Shown one piece after another: positions 6,020 through 14,730 of a stretch of DNA of 18,825 nt. Location of the stretch: the NCBI RefSeq assembly GCF_020554865.1, contig NZ_JAJCIC010000053.1, positions 1 to 18,825 of the forward strand, read 5' to 3'. Within the stretch, counting starts at the first letter, position 1, and each line of letters begins with the position of its first letter. Both the position numbers and the translations under genes were made by a program. The notes below the pieces were generated by a model, which was not told the DNA's origin, made no database searches, and saw only the letters and a program-made list of their open reading frames with translations. Origin of the DNA: Lacrimispora sp. 210928-DFI.3.58 (GTDB taxonomy: Bacteria > Bacillota > Clostridia > Lachnospirales > Lachnospiraceae).

Positions 6020-6652
6020 CTATACTGCCTTTTCCCGCTTCTCTTTATTCCTCTTTATCACCTTAAGCCTGGTAAATTCCTCCCTCTCCTTCTCCTCCAA
6101 TGCATTGGAGATGGAGCGGCTCAGCTCCTCGTAATGAGGGATGGTGATGTTCTTAAGGGCATTTGCGCGCTTCTGCGTTTTTTTGATGGAATTAGCCAGA
6201 CGGTAAGCGGAGTTTTCCACCATGGAAAGCTTGATGGTCAGCTCCTTTACCCGCTCAAAATGGAGCCGTGCCTCGTCTAAGGACTCGGTGGTGTTGTAAA
6301 AGCCGTAGGTCAGCTCCATGGGCTTTTCCTCATGCTGCACCAGGGGGATCTCCGTTCCCATGATGCTCCTGGCCTTCAGCTTCACCCTGTCATCCACAGG
6401 AACGGACTGGCCGATCTCCTGGACATAGTTGATACCCATCTCGATGTTCGCCTTCTGAAGGGCCTCGTAGGCTGCACGGAAGGTGGAATCGATCTCCGAC
6501 TGGATATCCTTTGCCTCATCGATCAGGCCCATAAGCTCCCTTATGAGGATGTTGCGCTTCTTGTCCATGAGGCCGTAGCCCATGGTGGCAAGGCTTAAGG
6601 AATTTTTTGCCAGTATCAGATTTCCTTTTGTGGGAAATGTATTTGGATCCAT
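6020..6652 (-). CDS. ntpD: V-type ATP synthase subunit D (central shaft)
   Basis: Subunit D is the long central rotor shaft that turns inside the A3B3 head, functionally like gamma of F-type enzymes. The 210-residue protein begins with PTKGNLILAKNSLSLATMGYGLMDKKRNILIRELM, the highly conserved N-terminal helix, and ends in a second long helix (NSAYRLANSIKKTQKRANALKNI). This is the usual size for the family. The ATG at 6650-6652 follows the subunit B stop after 18 bases with an AGGTG ribosome site. It is the last of the nine ATPase genes; no terminator lies between it and mazG. Confidence 0.96.
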   Translation of the reverse strand: MDPNTFPTKGNLILAKNSLSLATMGYGLMDKKRNILIRELMGLIDEAKDIQSEIDSTFRAAYEALQKANIEMGINYVQEIGQSVPVDDRVKLKARSIMGTEIPLVQHEEKPMELTYGFYNTTESLDEARLHFERVKELTIKLSMVENSAYRLANSIKKTQKRANALKNITIPHYEELSRSISNALEEKEREEFTRLKVIKRNKEKREKAV

Positions 6653-6670
6653 CTTGCGTCACCTCGTCTC

Positions 6671-8074
6671 CTAATCTGCCTTCTCCTCCGGGCTGCCATC
6701 TGCGGGCTTATAATACTGATCCAGAACCTTTGTATCGATCCTGTCAAGCTCCTCCCTGGGAAGCATTCCAAGGAGCCTCCAGCCGATCTCCAGTGTCTGG
6801 AAAATGGTCCTGTTCTCGTGAGCCTCCTGGCCCACAAAGGAGTTCTCAAAGGCCCTGCCGAATTCCAGGTATTTCTTATCAATATCAGAGAGCTCATCCT
6901 CACCGATAACGGAGGCAAGTGCCCTGGCGTCTCCCACCTTTGCATAGCAGGAAAAGAGCTGGTTTGCCACATCCTGGTGATCCGCCCTTGTATATCCCTC
7001 TCCGATGCCGTCCTTCATGAGACGCGACAGGGATGGCAGCACATTGATGGGAGGATAGATGGACTGGCCGTTTAACTGCCTGTCAAGCACGATCTGACCC
7101 TCTGTAATATATCCTGTCAGGTCAGGGATCGGGTGGGTAATGTCGTCATTGGGCATGGTAAGGATCGGTATCTGTGTTACAGAGCCGGGCCTTCCTGCCA
7201 CAATGCCTGCACGCTCATAGAGAGAAGCCAGGTCACTGTAGAGATAGCCTGGGAAGCCCTTTCTGGAAGGGATCTCTCCCTTGGAGGAGGATACCTCACG
7301 CATGGCCTCCGCATAGGAGGTCATATCTGTCAGGATGACCAGGATATGCATCCCCTTCTCAAATGCAAGATACTCTGCCAGAGTCAGCGCGATCTTCGGC
7401 GTGATCAGACGCTCCACCACCGGATCATTTGCCAGGTTGATGAACATTGCCACGTGCTCCGATACGCCGCTCTCCTCAAAGGTACGGCGGAAGAAATCTG
7501 CCACATCATGCTTCACGCCCATAGCGCCGAACACGATGGCAAATTTCTCATCGGAGTTATCTCCCAGGGAAGCCTGCTTCACGATCTGGGCGGCCAGCTC
7601 ATCATGAGGAAGGCCGTTTCCGGAAAAGATAGGCAGCTTCTGACCCCGGATCAGAGTGGTAAGCCCGTCAATGGCGGAAATCCCTGTGCGGATATAGTTT
7701 CTGGGGTACTCTCTGGTAACAGGATTTAAGGGCTTTCCGTTTACATCCAGCCGGATGTCAGAGACAATATCCCCTAAGCCGTCTATGGGCTGGCCGATAC
7801 CGTTAAAGGTACGTCCCAGCATCTCCTCGGAGACAGCGATCTCCATGGGATGTCCGGTCAGCCTTGTATGGGTATTGCGCAGGGCCATACCCTCTGTTCC
7901 TTCAAAGACCTGGATGATCGCCTTATCGCCGTAGATCTCGATAATACGTCCGATCTTATGGGTATTGCCGCCCACTGTCATCTCCACGATCTCATCGTAG
8001 GCAGCATTCTGAACGCCCTCCAGGACAACCAGAGGGCCATTGATTCCACTTAAGCCTAAATATTCAATCGCCAC
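6671..8074 (-). CDS. ntpB: V-type ATP synthase subunit B (non-catalytic)
   Basis: Subunit B alternates with A in the cytoplasmic hexameric head. The protein has 467 residues, full length. The P-loop is replaced by [14 protein letters not shown] (residues 151-164), the diagnostic form of B subunits. Other conserved runs are [28 protein letters not shown] and [40 protein letters not shown]. The start is GTG at 8072-8074 with AAGGAGG nine bases upstream. It lies 14 bases after subunit A. Confidence 0.97.
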   Translation of the reverse strand: MAIEYLGLSGINGPLVVLEGVQNAAYDEIVEMTVGGNTHKIGRIIEIYGDKAIIQVFEGTEGMALRNTHTRLTGHPMEIAVSEEMLGRTFNGIGQPIDGLGDIVSDIRLDVNGKPLNPVTREYPRNYIRTGISAIDGLTTLIRGQKLPIFSGNGLPHDELAAQIVKQASLGDNSDEKFAIVFGAMGVKHDVADFFRRTFEESGVSEHVAMFINLANDPVVERLITPKIALTLAEYLAFEKGMHILVILTDMTSYAEAMREVSSSKGEIPSRKGFPGYLYSDLASLYERAGIVAGRPGSVTQIPILTMPNDDITHPIPDLTGYITEGQIVLDRQLNGQSIYPPINVLPSLSRLMKDGIGEGYTRADHQDVANQLFSCYAKVGDARALASVIGEDELSDIDKKYLEFGRAFENSFVGQEAHENRTIFQTLEIGWRLLGMLPREELDRIDTKVLDQYYKPADGSPEEKAD

Positions 8075-8088
8075 GTTACGGTCCCTCC

Positions 8089-9855
8089 TTATGCGTTCCG
8101 TTCCATTACATTCTCATAGAACTCGTCGATCTTTTTCTTGTAGTCGTCAAACATATCCAGCCTGTCATTTGGCACATCATACTTGATGGAAATGATCTTA
8201 TCAAAGATCTTATCCTCCTTCAGCACCGACATGGGCATCCCCATGGCGATCAGGGAACGTGACTTCTTGTACAGGTACAGGATAACCTCCATCATTTTAA
8301 ACTGCTTGATCAGCGGTACGGAGGTATCGTCCTTGTGGAAGGCATTCTGCTGCAGAAATCCTACACGGATAACCTTTGCGATCTCTAACACCAGCTTCTG
8401 GTCATCAGGAAGCACATCTGCGCCGATCAGCTTTACGATCTCCATCAGGCTGCTCTCCTGGGTCAGGAGCGCCATCATACGGTTGCGGTAATCCACAAAC
8501 TTCTTATCCACATTGTCCATGTACCAGGAGGACAGGTCATTTACATACTCCGAATAGCTGGTAAGCCAGTGGATCGCCGGGAAATGCCTTGCATAGGACA
8601 GGGACTTATCCAGCCCCCAGAAGCAGCGCACAAAACGCTTTGTATTCTGTGTAACAGGCTCCGAGAAATCTCCTCCCTGAGGCGAGACAGCTCCGATGAT
8701 GGTAACAGAGCCTTCTGTGCCGTTTAAGTTCTGCATCATGCCGGCCCTCTCATAGAAGGCTGACAGCCTGGATGCTAAGTAGGCCGGGAAGCCCTCCTCC
8801 GCCGGCATCTCCTCCAGACGTCCTGAGAGCTCACGCAGGGCCTCTGCCCAACGGGAGGTGGAGTCCGCCATGATCGCCACGTGATACCCCATGTCCCTGT
8901 AATACTCTGCCAGCGTCAGGCCGGAATAAAGGCTGGCCTCACGGGCAGCCACAGGCATGTTGGAGGTGTTGGCAATCAGCGTTGTCCTGTCCATCAGCGG
9001 ATTGCCGCTCTTTGGATCGATCAGCTCTGAAAATTCCTCCAGCACCTGAGTCATCTCATTGCCTCGCTCTCCGCAGCCAATGTAGATGATCACATCTGCG
9101 TCAGACCACTTTGCGATCTGATGCTGCGTCATGGTCTTGCCTGTTCCGAAACCCCCTGGGATAGCCGCTGTGCCGCCCTTTGCCAGAGGGAACATGGTAT
9201 CCAGGATACGCTGTCCCGTGATCAGAGGCTTCACAGCCGGAAACCGCTTCGCCGTGGGCCTGGGCACACGGATCGGCCATTTCTGGGTCATGGTGAGCTT
9301 CCTCTCCGTACCATCTAAAAGCTGGACGGTCACTAACGGATCATTGATGGTGTACTGCCCGTCAGGCACCACATCCAGGACATAGCCCTCCACATCCGGT
9401 GGAACCATGACCTTGTGTACGATCGCCCTTGTCTCCGGCACCTCTGCGATGATGGTGCCGGGCATCAGCCGTTCCCCGGCCTTTACCGTCATGTGCGTAT
9501 CCCATTTCTTTGCCGTATCCAGGGAGTCCACGCTGATACCGCGGCTGATATAGCAGCCGCTCCCCTTTGCGATCTCGCTTAAAGGGCGCTCAATACCGTC
9601 AAATATATTATTCAGAATACCAGGAGCCAGAGTGACAGATACAGGAGCGCCTGTTCCCGTCACGATCTCTCCCGGCTTTAAACCGCTTGTTTCCTCATAT
9701 ACCTGTATGGTGGTCTTTTCTGAGGTAAGGCCGATGACTTCGCCCACCAGATTTTCCTTACCAACATACACCATCTCGTTCATCTGAAAGCCGGGATCAC
9801 CAGCCAGTGAAACAACAGGGCCGTTGATACCGTAGATCACACCTGTCTTAGCCAC
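8089..9855 (-). CDS. ntpA: V-type ATP synthase subunit A (catalytic)
   Basis: Subunit A hydrolyses or makes ATP in the A3B3 head. The protein has 588 residues, full length, with the Walker A motif GGFGTGKT (234-241, Lys240). The non-homologous insert typical of V/A-type A subunits lies at about residues 110-190, and the Walker B/catalytic region includes [12 protein letters not shown] and the following [17 protein letters not shown]. The start is GTG at 9853-9855 with AGGAGG eight bases upstream; it overlaps the end of subunit E by 8 bases, which suggests coupled translation. Confidence 0.98.
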   Translation of the reverse strand: MAKTGVIYGINGPVVSLAGDPGFQMNEMVYVGKENLVGEVIGLTSEKTTIQVYEETSGLKPGEIVTGTGAPVSVTLAPGILNNIFDGIERPLSEIAKGSGCYISRGISVDSLDTAKKWDTHMTVKAGERLMPGTIIAEVPETRAIVHKVMVPPDVEGYVLDVVPDGQYTINDPLVTVQLLDGTERKLTMTQKWPIRVPRPTAKRFPAVKPLITGQRILDTMFPLAKGGTAAIPGGFGTGKTMTQHQIAKWSDADVIIYIGCGERGNEMTQVLEEFSELIDPKSGNPLMDRTTLIANTSNMPVAAREASLYSGLTLAEYYRDMGYHVAIMADSTSRWAEALRELSGRLEEMPAEEGFPAYLASRLSAFYERAGMMQNLNGTEGSVTIIGAVSPQGGDFSEPVTQNTKRFVRCFWGLDKSLSYARHFPAIHWLTSYSEYVNDLSSWYMDNVDKKFVDYRNRMMALLTQESSLMEIVKLIGADVLPDDQKLVLEIAKVIRVGFLQQNAFHKDDTSVPLIKQFKMMEVILYLYKKSRSLIAMGMPMSVLKEDKIFDKIISIKYDVPNDRLDMFDDYKKKIDEFYENVMERNA

Positions 9856-10447
9856 GTTCCTTTCCTCCTAGATCAAATTTAAATGCATGGCGCGCCTCCT
9901 CCAGCTTTGTGCCAAAGGAATTGTCGATCAAAATATGCTTTCCGGGGATCACTGCCCGTATACCGCCCAAGAAGGAATATTCACTTATCTTGATGGAAGC
10001 ATTGTTGTGCATTGCCAGCCTTCTGGCCTTATCCTCGTCAGAAGGGTCCATATAGATGATCAGCTCCTCATCTCCCGCAAACTCCTTCGCTGCCTTTACC
10101 TGCTGCTCCAGTAAGGTCTGGTATTCCCTGGTCTCCATAAAATTCGCCAGTCTGTCCTTCAGCTCCACAAACAGCTTATCCTTCAGCTCCTCCTGCCTGC
10201 GGCTGATCTTGCGCCTCAGATCCAGCTGTCCAATGGAAAGCTTTTTATTGATCTCTCTCTCCAGCTTTTCTGTCTCGGCCTCGATCTGCATTTCGGCACG
10301 CTTCCTGGCCTCAGTCTTATGTTCCTCAAAGGTCTTCTCAAGGGCATTCATATAGTCATCCAGAAGCCTGGCACTCTTATCCCTTGCATCTGACATGCAG
10401 ATATCCTGGAAATGTTTCAGCTTTTCCTCTGTTGTCAAACTCCTCAC
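9848..10447 (-). CDS. ntpE: V-type ATP synthase subunit E (peripheral stalk)
   Basis: Subunit E forms the peripheral stalk with the G/H subunit and holds the head against rotation. The 199-residue protein has a long charged coiled-coil N-terminal half (about 8-115) and a globular C-terminal domain with LGGIRAVIPGKHILIDNSFGTKLEEA, typical of the family. I give the longest start, GTG at 10445-10447, but it sits inside an AGGTGA ribosome-site-like run. A TTG at 10436-10438, with AGGTGA five bases upstream, would give MTTEEKLKHF and may be the true start. The C-terminus overlaps subunit A. Confidence 0.93.
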   Translation of the reverse strand: MRSLTTEEKLKHFQDICMSDARDKSARLLDDYMNALEKTFEEHKTEARKRAEMQIEAETEKLEREINKKLSIGQLDLRRKISRRQEELKDKLFVELKDRLANFMETREYQTLLEQQVKAAKEFAGDEELIIYMDPSDEDKARRLAMHNNASIKISEYSFLGGIRAVIPGKHILIDNSFGTKLEEARHAFKFDLGGKERG

Positions 10448-10470
10448 CTGCTTTCTTCATTACGCTGTGG

Positions 10471-10779
10471 TTACAGCTTTAATCCAATCGCCTCATTCAC
10501 ATAAGAGGTGATAAAGTCCGGCTTGCGGCCCGTTCCATGGCGGTCCGGTATCTCCACGATCAGCGGGAATCTGCGCTCCAGCTTCACATGGTCGATGACC
10601 TCCGGAAATTCCCTGCCAAACTTTTCCGTCAGCAGGATAATGCCGGTCTCCTTGTCTGCCAGCACCTTATCAAGCTCTTTTTTAAGCTCATCCCTCTCAT
10701 GGACAACGGCTCCCTCCACACCTGCCAGGCGCATTCCCGTCAGGGTGTCCACGTTATCGCTGATCAGGTACATCTTCAT
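10471..10779 (-). CDS. ntpG: V-type ATP synthase subunit F
   Basis: Subunit F (called NtpG in Enterococcus hirae) binds the central shaft D and modulates its activity. The 102-residue protein has the family's N-terminal MKMYLISDNVDTLTGMRLAGV and the ILLTEKFGREFPEVID segment, then FPLIVEIPD near residues 71-79, as in other bacterial F subunits. The ATG lies 4 bases after the end of subunit K and the ribosome site is weak, which suggests translational coupling. Next in transcription is subunit E. Confidence 0.93.
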   Translation of the reverse strand: MKMYLISDNVDTLTGMRLAGVEGAVVHERDELKKELDKVLADKETGIILLTEKFGREFPEVIDHVKLERRFPLIVEIPDRHGTGRKPDFITSYVNEAIGLKL

Positions 10780-10783
10780 ATCA

Positions 10784-11212
10784 TCACAGCCTTCCTAAGA
10801 TCATAAAGGAAATGATGAGGCCATACAGGCAAACGCCCTCTGCCAGGCCTACGAAGATCAGTGACTTACCAAGGATCGAGCTGTCCTCGCTGATGGCGCC
10901 TAAAGCTGCGCTTGCTGCTGCGGATACTGCGATACCGCCGCCTAAGCAGGAAAGGCCAACGGAAAGTGCTGCTGAAAGATATCCCATGCCTGCTGCGGAG
11001 GCTGCCGCACCAGTCTCCTCTGCTGCCATTGCATTTCCTGAAAACAGGATGAAGGCTGCAAATGCCATGGTGCCGAAGAACAGAAGCAGGTTTGCTGCCA
11101 GGGCTGTCTTATAGCGCCCCTTTGTACGCTCTCCCGCTGCAAATGCCCCAAACGGTACTCCAATGCTTAAAATAAGTGCTGCGCTCAATGTCATCTTTAC
11201 TAATAAACTCAT
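10784..11212 (-). CDS. ntpK: V-type ATP synthase subunit K (membrane rotor ring)
   Basis: Subunit K forms the ion-carrying c-ring. The 142-residue protein has four hydrophobic helices (about 4-26, 35-58, 76-105 and 115-140). Only the second hairpin is a canonical c-subunit unit, with the ion-binding Glu125 in the context GLAEGVCLYG; the first hairpin has no membrane carboxylate. Where E. hirae NtpK has its sodium ligand Gln110 (context GIAQ), this protein has Val96 (context GIAV), which argues for proton rather than sodium coupling. The ATG at 11210-11212 has AGGAG ten bases upstream. It follows subunit I after 65 bases. Confidence 0.93.
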   Translation of the reverse strand: MSLLVKMTLSAALILSIGVPFGAFAAGERTKGRYKTALAANLLLFFGTMAFAAFILFSGNAMAAEETGAAASAAGMGYLSAALSVGLSCLGGGIAVSAAASAALGAISEDSSILGKSLIFVGLAEGVCLYGLIISFMILGRL

Positions 11213-11277
11213 AATTCTTACTCTCCTTTTCTCTTAGTCAGGTTTTTATTTGCGAGTTCTTTTCGGGCTCAACCAGT

Positions 11278-13209
11278 TTATGATGCCTTTCCATAAGGCT
11301 CAAATGCCCTTCCGCTTCCGCGATAGAACCGGCTGAACAATTCATAATATTCCAAACGCAGTACCTGGATGCCTACGATCAGGCCCTCCATACCGCATAC
11401 AAACAAGTTGCCTCCAACTACCACTGCCCAGTTGGTGTTTCCTCCTGCCTCTGCCCCTGCAAGCATGAGCACCACCTGCATCATCGCTGCATGGCTCACG
11501 GCAAAGGCTCCCACACGGACAAAGGAAAGAGTATTGGAAAAATAGCTTAAAAGCACTTCAAACAGTTCAAAGAAGCCCTGGGTGATAAACATTCCCAAGC
11601 CTCCCTCGATCTTCTCAGCCTTCTTCTCCACAATGGCTGTGAGGGGTTCCTTAAAGAACATCACCAACAGGGGGATCACAAACATCACGGTCAGCACCGC
11701 CGTAGCCGGAAGGGCCCTGCCGCTCATATACAGCACGATCACGGAAGCAAGTGCAAAGAAGAACACCAAGCCTGCTGCTCCATTGGTATCAAAATAGATC
11801 TTCTCCACATCATGGCTGCGGACACTGTTGATAATATTGAGCACCATACACAGAAGGATGATCCCCATACCGATGGCAATGGCCACCACAAACACCGTAT
11901 TCAGCCTTCCCACAAAGGGCAGGTTTGTCATGGCCTCCTGAGGCCTCAGCCAAACAGCATCGATGATGTCCTCAAATCCGAAAATACTGCCGAAGAGGAA
12001 GCCGAAGATGGTGGAAAATACACCGCAGCAGGAGATGATCCCTGCCAGCCTGACCTTTTTCAGCCGGTACAGAAGGAAACCGCCTATGAGCAGGCAGAGT
12101 CCCTGTCCCGCGTCGCCGAACATAAAGCCAAACAGGAACGAGTAGGTGAGCCCGATCAGGACCGTCGGGTCGATCTCATTGTAGGCGGGAAGCCCGTACA
12201 TCTCCACATACATTTCAAAAGGCTTAAACAGCTTCGGATTCTTCATCTTTGTGGGCGGCGTACTCATGATATTGTTGTGGTTATCCTCGATAATACAGAA
12301 GGTATCTGCATCATTTTCGATCTCCTTCTGGAACCGCCCTGCATCCTCCTCTGTCATCCAGCCGCAGAGAATATAGAAATTGTGGTCGTCATGCTTTGTG
12401 CAGGCTGCCATTTTTCTCACATCAAAGTTCACGGAAAAGGTCTTAAGCCGCGCATAAGCAGCTGCAAGCTCCGCCCCGCGTCCCTCCACCGCCTGGCGTA
12501 TCTCGCTGTCCACCTCATCGATCTGCCTTTGGAGCTCTCCTATCCGCTCCTCTAAGGCCTGACCGGCCTCCACCGGAGTACCCTCATACTCATCCGGCAG
12601 ATACAGACGCTCAAAATGCATGGACGCATAAATGGCATCGATCTTATCTGCCAGCTTCTCCGGCACAAAGTAGACGATCCATACGTATTCCTCATTCTCC
12701 TCGCATTTGAACATCAGGGTGTCAATGGTCTCATATACATAATTGGCGAATTTTTCATAGTATTCTCTTGATATACGTCCAAAGCGGAACTTGATGAACT
12801 GGAACTTCAGAATATCCTTCACATCATAGTTGAGCCCCTTAAAGGGAACCACCTGGTCTCTGGAGCGCTCCATCTCTGCCTTCCCGGCAAGAAGGCCTTC
12901 CCGCTTTTCCGAAAGCCCCTTCAGCTTCTCATCAAGCTCCCGGACGATCCGGGCAGCCGCCTCTGGCTCCAGGCTCCTTTCCGCCTTTACAGGCACCATA
13001 TCATGGTAGCTGTCCATGATCGCCTGGGCCTTTGCCAGATCCTCCTTATAGGGATTGGCCTCAATATAAGGTCTTAAGTCCTTTACCGTCTTCAGCTCTG
13101 ACAGGGCATTTTCCAGATGGATCTCATACCTGGAGAGATAGGTATCCACCACTCTGTCAATATCGGCCTTCGGACCGGTAATGCTTAAGAATTTCATCTT
13201 CTCAATCAC
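11278..13209 (-). CDS. ntpI: V-type ATP synthase subunit I (membrane stator, a-subunit)
   Basis: Subunit I forms the ion half-channels next to the K ring. The 643-residue protein has a soluble N-terminal half with coiled coils (about 1-335) and then seven or eight membrane helices (from about 350). The essential Arg is in SFVRVGAF (Arg565), in the family-typical context FFELFEVLLSYFSNTLSFVRVGAFAVSHA. The conserved FGFMFGDAGQGL (about 360-371) is also present. The start is GTG at 13207-13209 with a GGGGGA site about nine bases upstream; an ATG four codons further in is an alternative. It lies 19 bases after subunit C. Confidence 0.96.
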   Translation of the reverse strand: MIEKMKFLSITGPKADIDRVVDTYLSRYEIHLENALSELKTVKDLRPYIEANPYKEDLAKAQAIMDSYHDMVPVKAERSLEPEAAARIVRELDEKLKGLSEKREGLLAGKAEMERSRDQVVPFKGLNYDVKDILKFQFIKFRFGRISREYYEKFANYVYETIDTLMFKCEENEEYVWIVYFVPEKLADKIDAIYASMHFERLYLPDEYEGTPVEAGQALEERIGELQRQIDEVDSEIRQAVEGRGAELAAAYARLKTFSVNFDVRKMAACTKHDDHNFYILCGWMTEEDAGRFQKEIENDADTFCIIEDNHNNIMSTPPTKMKNPKLFKPFEMYVEMYGLPAYNEIDPTVLIGLTYSFLFGFMFGDAGQGLCLLIGGFLLYRLKKVRLAGIISCCGVFSTIFGFLFGSIFGFEDIIDAVWLRPQEAMTNLPFVGRLNTVFVVAIAIGMGIILLCMVLNIINSVRSHDVEKIYFDTNGAAGLVFFFALASVIVLYMSGRALPATAVLTVMFVIPLLVMFFKEPLTAIVEKKAEKIEGGLGMFITQGFFELFEVLLSYFSNTLSFVRVGAFAVSHAAMMQVVLMLAGAEAGGNTNWAVVVGGNLFVCGMEGLIVGIQVLRLEYYELFSRFYRGSGRAFEPYGKAS

Positions 13210-13228
13210 GTTGTTGTTTCCCCCTTTG

Positions 13229-14248
13229 TCATTTCACTGCCACACCATAGCGTATCCGCTCAATGGTAGTTATGATCCGCTCGATCTCCCTCTCCTTAAA
13301 GTAGAGGTAGGAGTTGAGCACTGCAATGGAATACGGCTCTTTCCTGCTGGTCACCTGGTAAATTCTGTCGATGATATGAAAAGCAAGCCCATTTGGATTG
13401 TCTCCTTCTCCCGGATCCACAGTATCCAGGCGGCCATACCATGTTGTCTTTATAAGACTGTAAACCTGCTCCACGGTCTCTGCCTCTGCCATGGAGCGTA
13501 TCTCTTCCTTTGACAGGTGAAGCCTTATGGGAATAAGCATCGCATATATCTCTGCCGGCGGCAGCCTGTAATATTTTTTTGACCTGCATATCCACTGGAG
13601 GTTAAGCATATCCATCTTTGTCCCAAAGCACTGCTCTATAATCCTGCTCTCATCCTTAGACAGACACTTATCCTTGATCTTCCACATATTTCTAAAGTAC
13701 AGCATATCCAGTGCATTTTCACAGGCCGGAAGGCTTAAGCCCCCTTTTTGTCTCAGTGCCTCCAGAGGCTCAAAATAGGGGGATCCCTTTAAATTGAGTA
13801 CAAACTGCTCCATATCCTGGCACTGGCTTAAGCTTAAAAGGTCAATTTTGGAATGTCGGCTGAAAAACTCTCGGAACATGGACAGATCATGCTGCTGTTC
13901 CTTATGCCCTGCCGCATTCCGAAGGCAGGTCTTTAGAATACCGATCTCATAATGCATGAAATACAGGTTTAAAAAATTCCTTTGCTTCCTTCCTGCAAAC
14001 TTGTAGAGCTTTGCAAAATCCCGGTACTGGGACAGGTTCAGATACTGCTCAATGGTTCCCCGGTGCAGATCCTTATCCTCCACGCCCTCCAGGATCTCCC
14101 TGTATGGAGGAAAGCCGCGCAGGTACTGGACAGCCTCCGGCACTGTTTCCAGGGCAGCCATCTGTTTAAACTGCTCTTCACTGATACGCCAGCGCTCCAT
14201 TGCCCTTATCTTTGCAGAAATGCCGCTGTAGGCAATCAGGCTTCCCAT
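13229..14248 (-). CDS. ntpC: V-type ATP synthase subunit C (rotor connector, AC39 family)
   Basis: Subunit C (d in eukaryotes) is a funnel-shaped socket that joins the central shaft to the membrane ring. The 339-residue helical protein has the size and C-terminal pattern of the AC39 family, including RNMWKIKDKCLSKDESRI and a final basic helix EREIERIITTIERIRYGV. The ATG at 14246-14248 has AGGAG seven bases upstream, and that site overlaps the end of the G/H gene. Sequence conservation in this family is low; the assignment rests on both pattern and operon place. Confidence 0.92.
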   Translation of the reverse strand: MGSLIAYSGISAKIRAMERWRISEEQFKQMAALETVPEAVQYLRGFPPYREILEGVEDKDLHRGTIEQYLNLSQYRDFAKLYKFAGRKQRNFLNLYFMHYEIGILKTCLRNAAGHKEQQHDLSMFREFFSRHSKIDLLSLSQCQDMEQFVLNLKGSPYFEPLEALRQKGGLSLPACENALDMLYFRNMWKIKDKCLSKDESRIIEQCFGTKMDMLNLQWICRSKKYYRLPPAEIYAMLIPIRLHLSKEEIRSMAEAETVEQVYSLIKTTWYGRLDTVDPGEGDNPNGLAFHIIDRIYQVTSRKEPYSIAVLNSYLYFKEREIERIITTIERIRYGVAVK

Positions 14249-14252
14249 ACGC

Positions 14253-14564
14253 TCACTCCTTTACCATCCTGCAAAACAGAGCCTCTGTATATGCCTCATG
14301 GCTCTTTTCATAATCTTCTTCCAGCTTCCTTAAGAAGGCTTCGGAATCAAGCACCTTCTTCTTAAGGCTTTTCTCCATGTCTTCCTCCATCCTTTTCTGG
14401 ATTTCGGCGATCTTTCCCGCTGTTTCCTTTTCAAGATCAGCATCGAAAGCAGCCGTTTTGGCCTCTATCTCTTTTGCAAATGCCTTTTTGCGGGCACCTG
14501 CTTCCTCCATGATGGAGCTGGCTGCTTTATCAATCTCGGACAGCTTATTTAATACTGTATCCAT
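14253..14564 (-). CDS. ntpF: V-type ATP synthase stalk subunit G/H
   Basis: This is the small coiled-coil partner of subunit E in the peripheral stalk (NtpF in Enterococcus hirae). The 103-residue protein is almost wholly charged helix rich in Glu, Lys and Ala (about 5-95), with no membrane span. The ATG at 14562-14564 has AAGGAG five bases upstream. It is the first gene of the nine-gene ATPase operon, after a 166-base spacer containing a palindrome and a terminator. Identity rests on composition, size and place. Confidence 0.85.
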   Translation of the reverse strand: MDTVLNKLSEIDKAASSIMEEAGARKKAFAKEIEAKTAAFDADLEKETAGKIAEIQKRMEEDMEKSLKKKVLDSEAFLRKLEEDYEKSHEAYTEALFCRMVKE

Positions 14565-14600
14565 ATGCTCTCCTTTCTGTGATTGTTTTTATATCAATAC

Positions 14601-14628
14601 ATAATACTCCTTTTTTTAAAAAAAGCCA
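14601..14628 (-). promoter_or_regulatory. Possible V-ATPase operon promoter
   Basis: On the minus strand a TATTAT -10-like box (14601-14606) lies 37 bases before the first ATG. The best -35 candidate is TGGCTT (14623-14628) with a 16-base spacer, matching TTGACA only at three places. The spacer holds a 14-base palindrome of seven T and seven A. This is weak evidence; an activator may be needed. Confidence 0.3.
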
Positions 14629-14638
14629 GCACCATTTT

Positions 14639-14671
14639 GTAAAATAATCAAAAATTTAACAATTATTTTAC
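14639..14671. promoter_or_regulatory. Long AT-rich inverted repeat upstream of the V-ATPase operon
   Basis: Perfect 10-base arms GTAAAATAAT (14639-14648) and ATTATTTTAC (14662-14671) enclose 13 bases. The repeat lies just upstream of the likely operon promoter, between it and the terminator of the preceding gene. It fits a regulator binding site; no known operator consensus is matched. A weak hairpin in read-through RNA is the alternative. Confidence 0.45.
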
Positions 14672-14684
14672 GTCTAAAATTGCC

Positions 14685-14721
14685 AAAAAAAGAGAAGGAA
14701 CGCAATATTTGTCCCTTCTCT
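14685..14721 (-). terminator. Intrinsic terminator of the DUF4145/SH3 gene
   Basis: On the minus strand AGAGAAGG and CCTTCTCT form an 8-base stem (14714-14721 with 14691-14698) followed by a run of T (14685-14690). It starts 10 bases after the stop codon of the DUF4145/SH3 gene and separates it from the ATPase operon. Confidence 0.9.
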
Positions 14722-14730
14722 GTGATCATT

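Noticed and set aside
7133..7729. 198-codon plus-strand open frame opposite ntpB
   Set aside because: It is fully antisense to a conserved gene, has no family resemblance and no supporting ribosome site or promoter.
14639..14671. Rex-type operator upstream of the ATPase operon
   Set aside because: One half resembles TTGTTAA, but the second half does not match the required symmetrical half-site.
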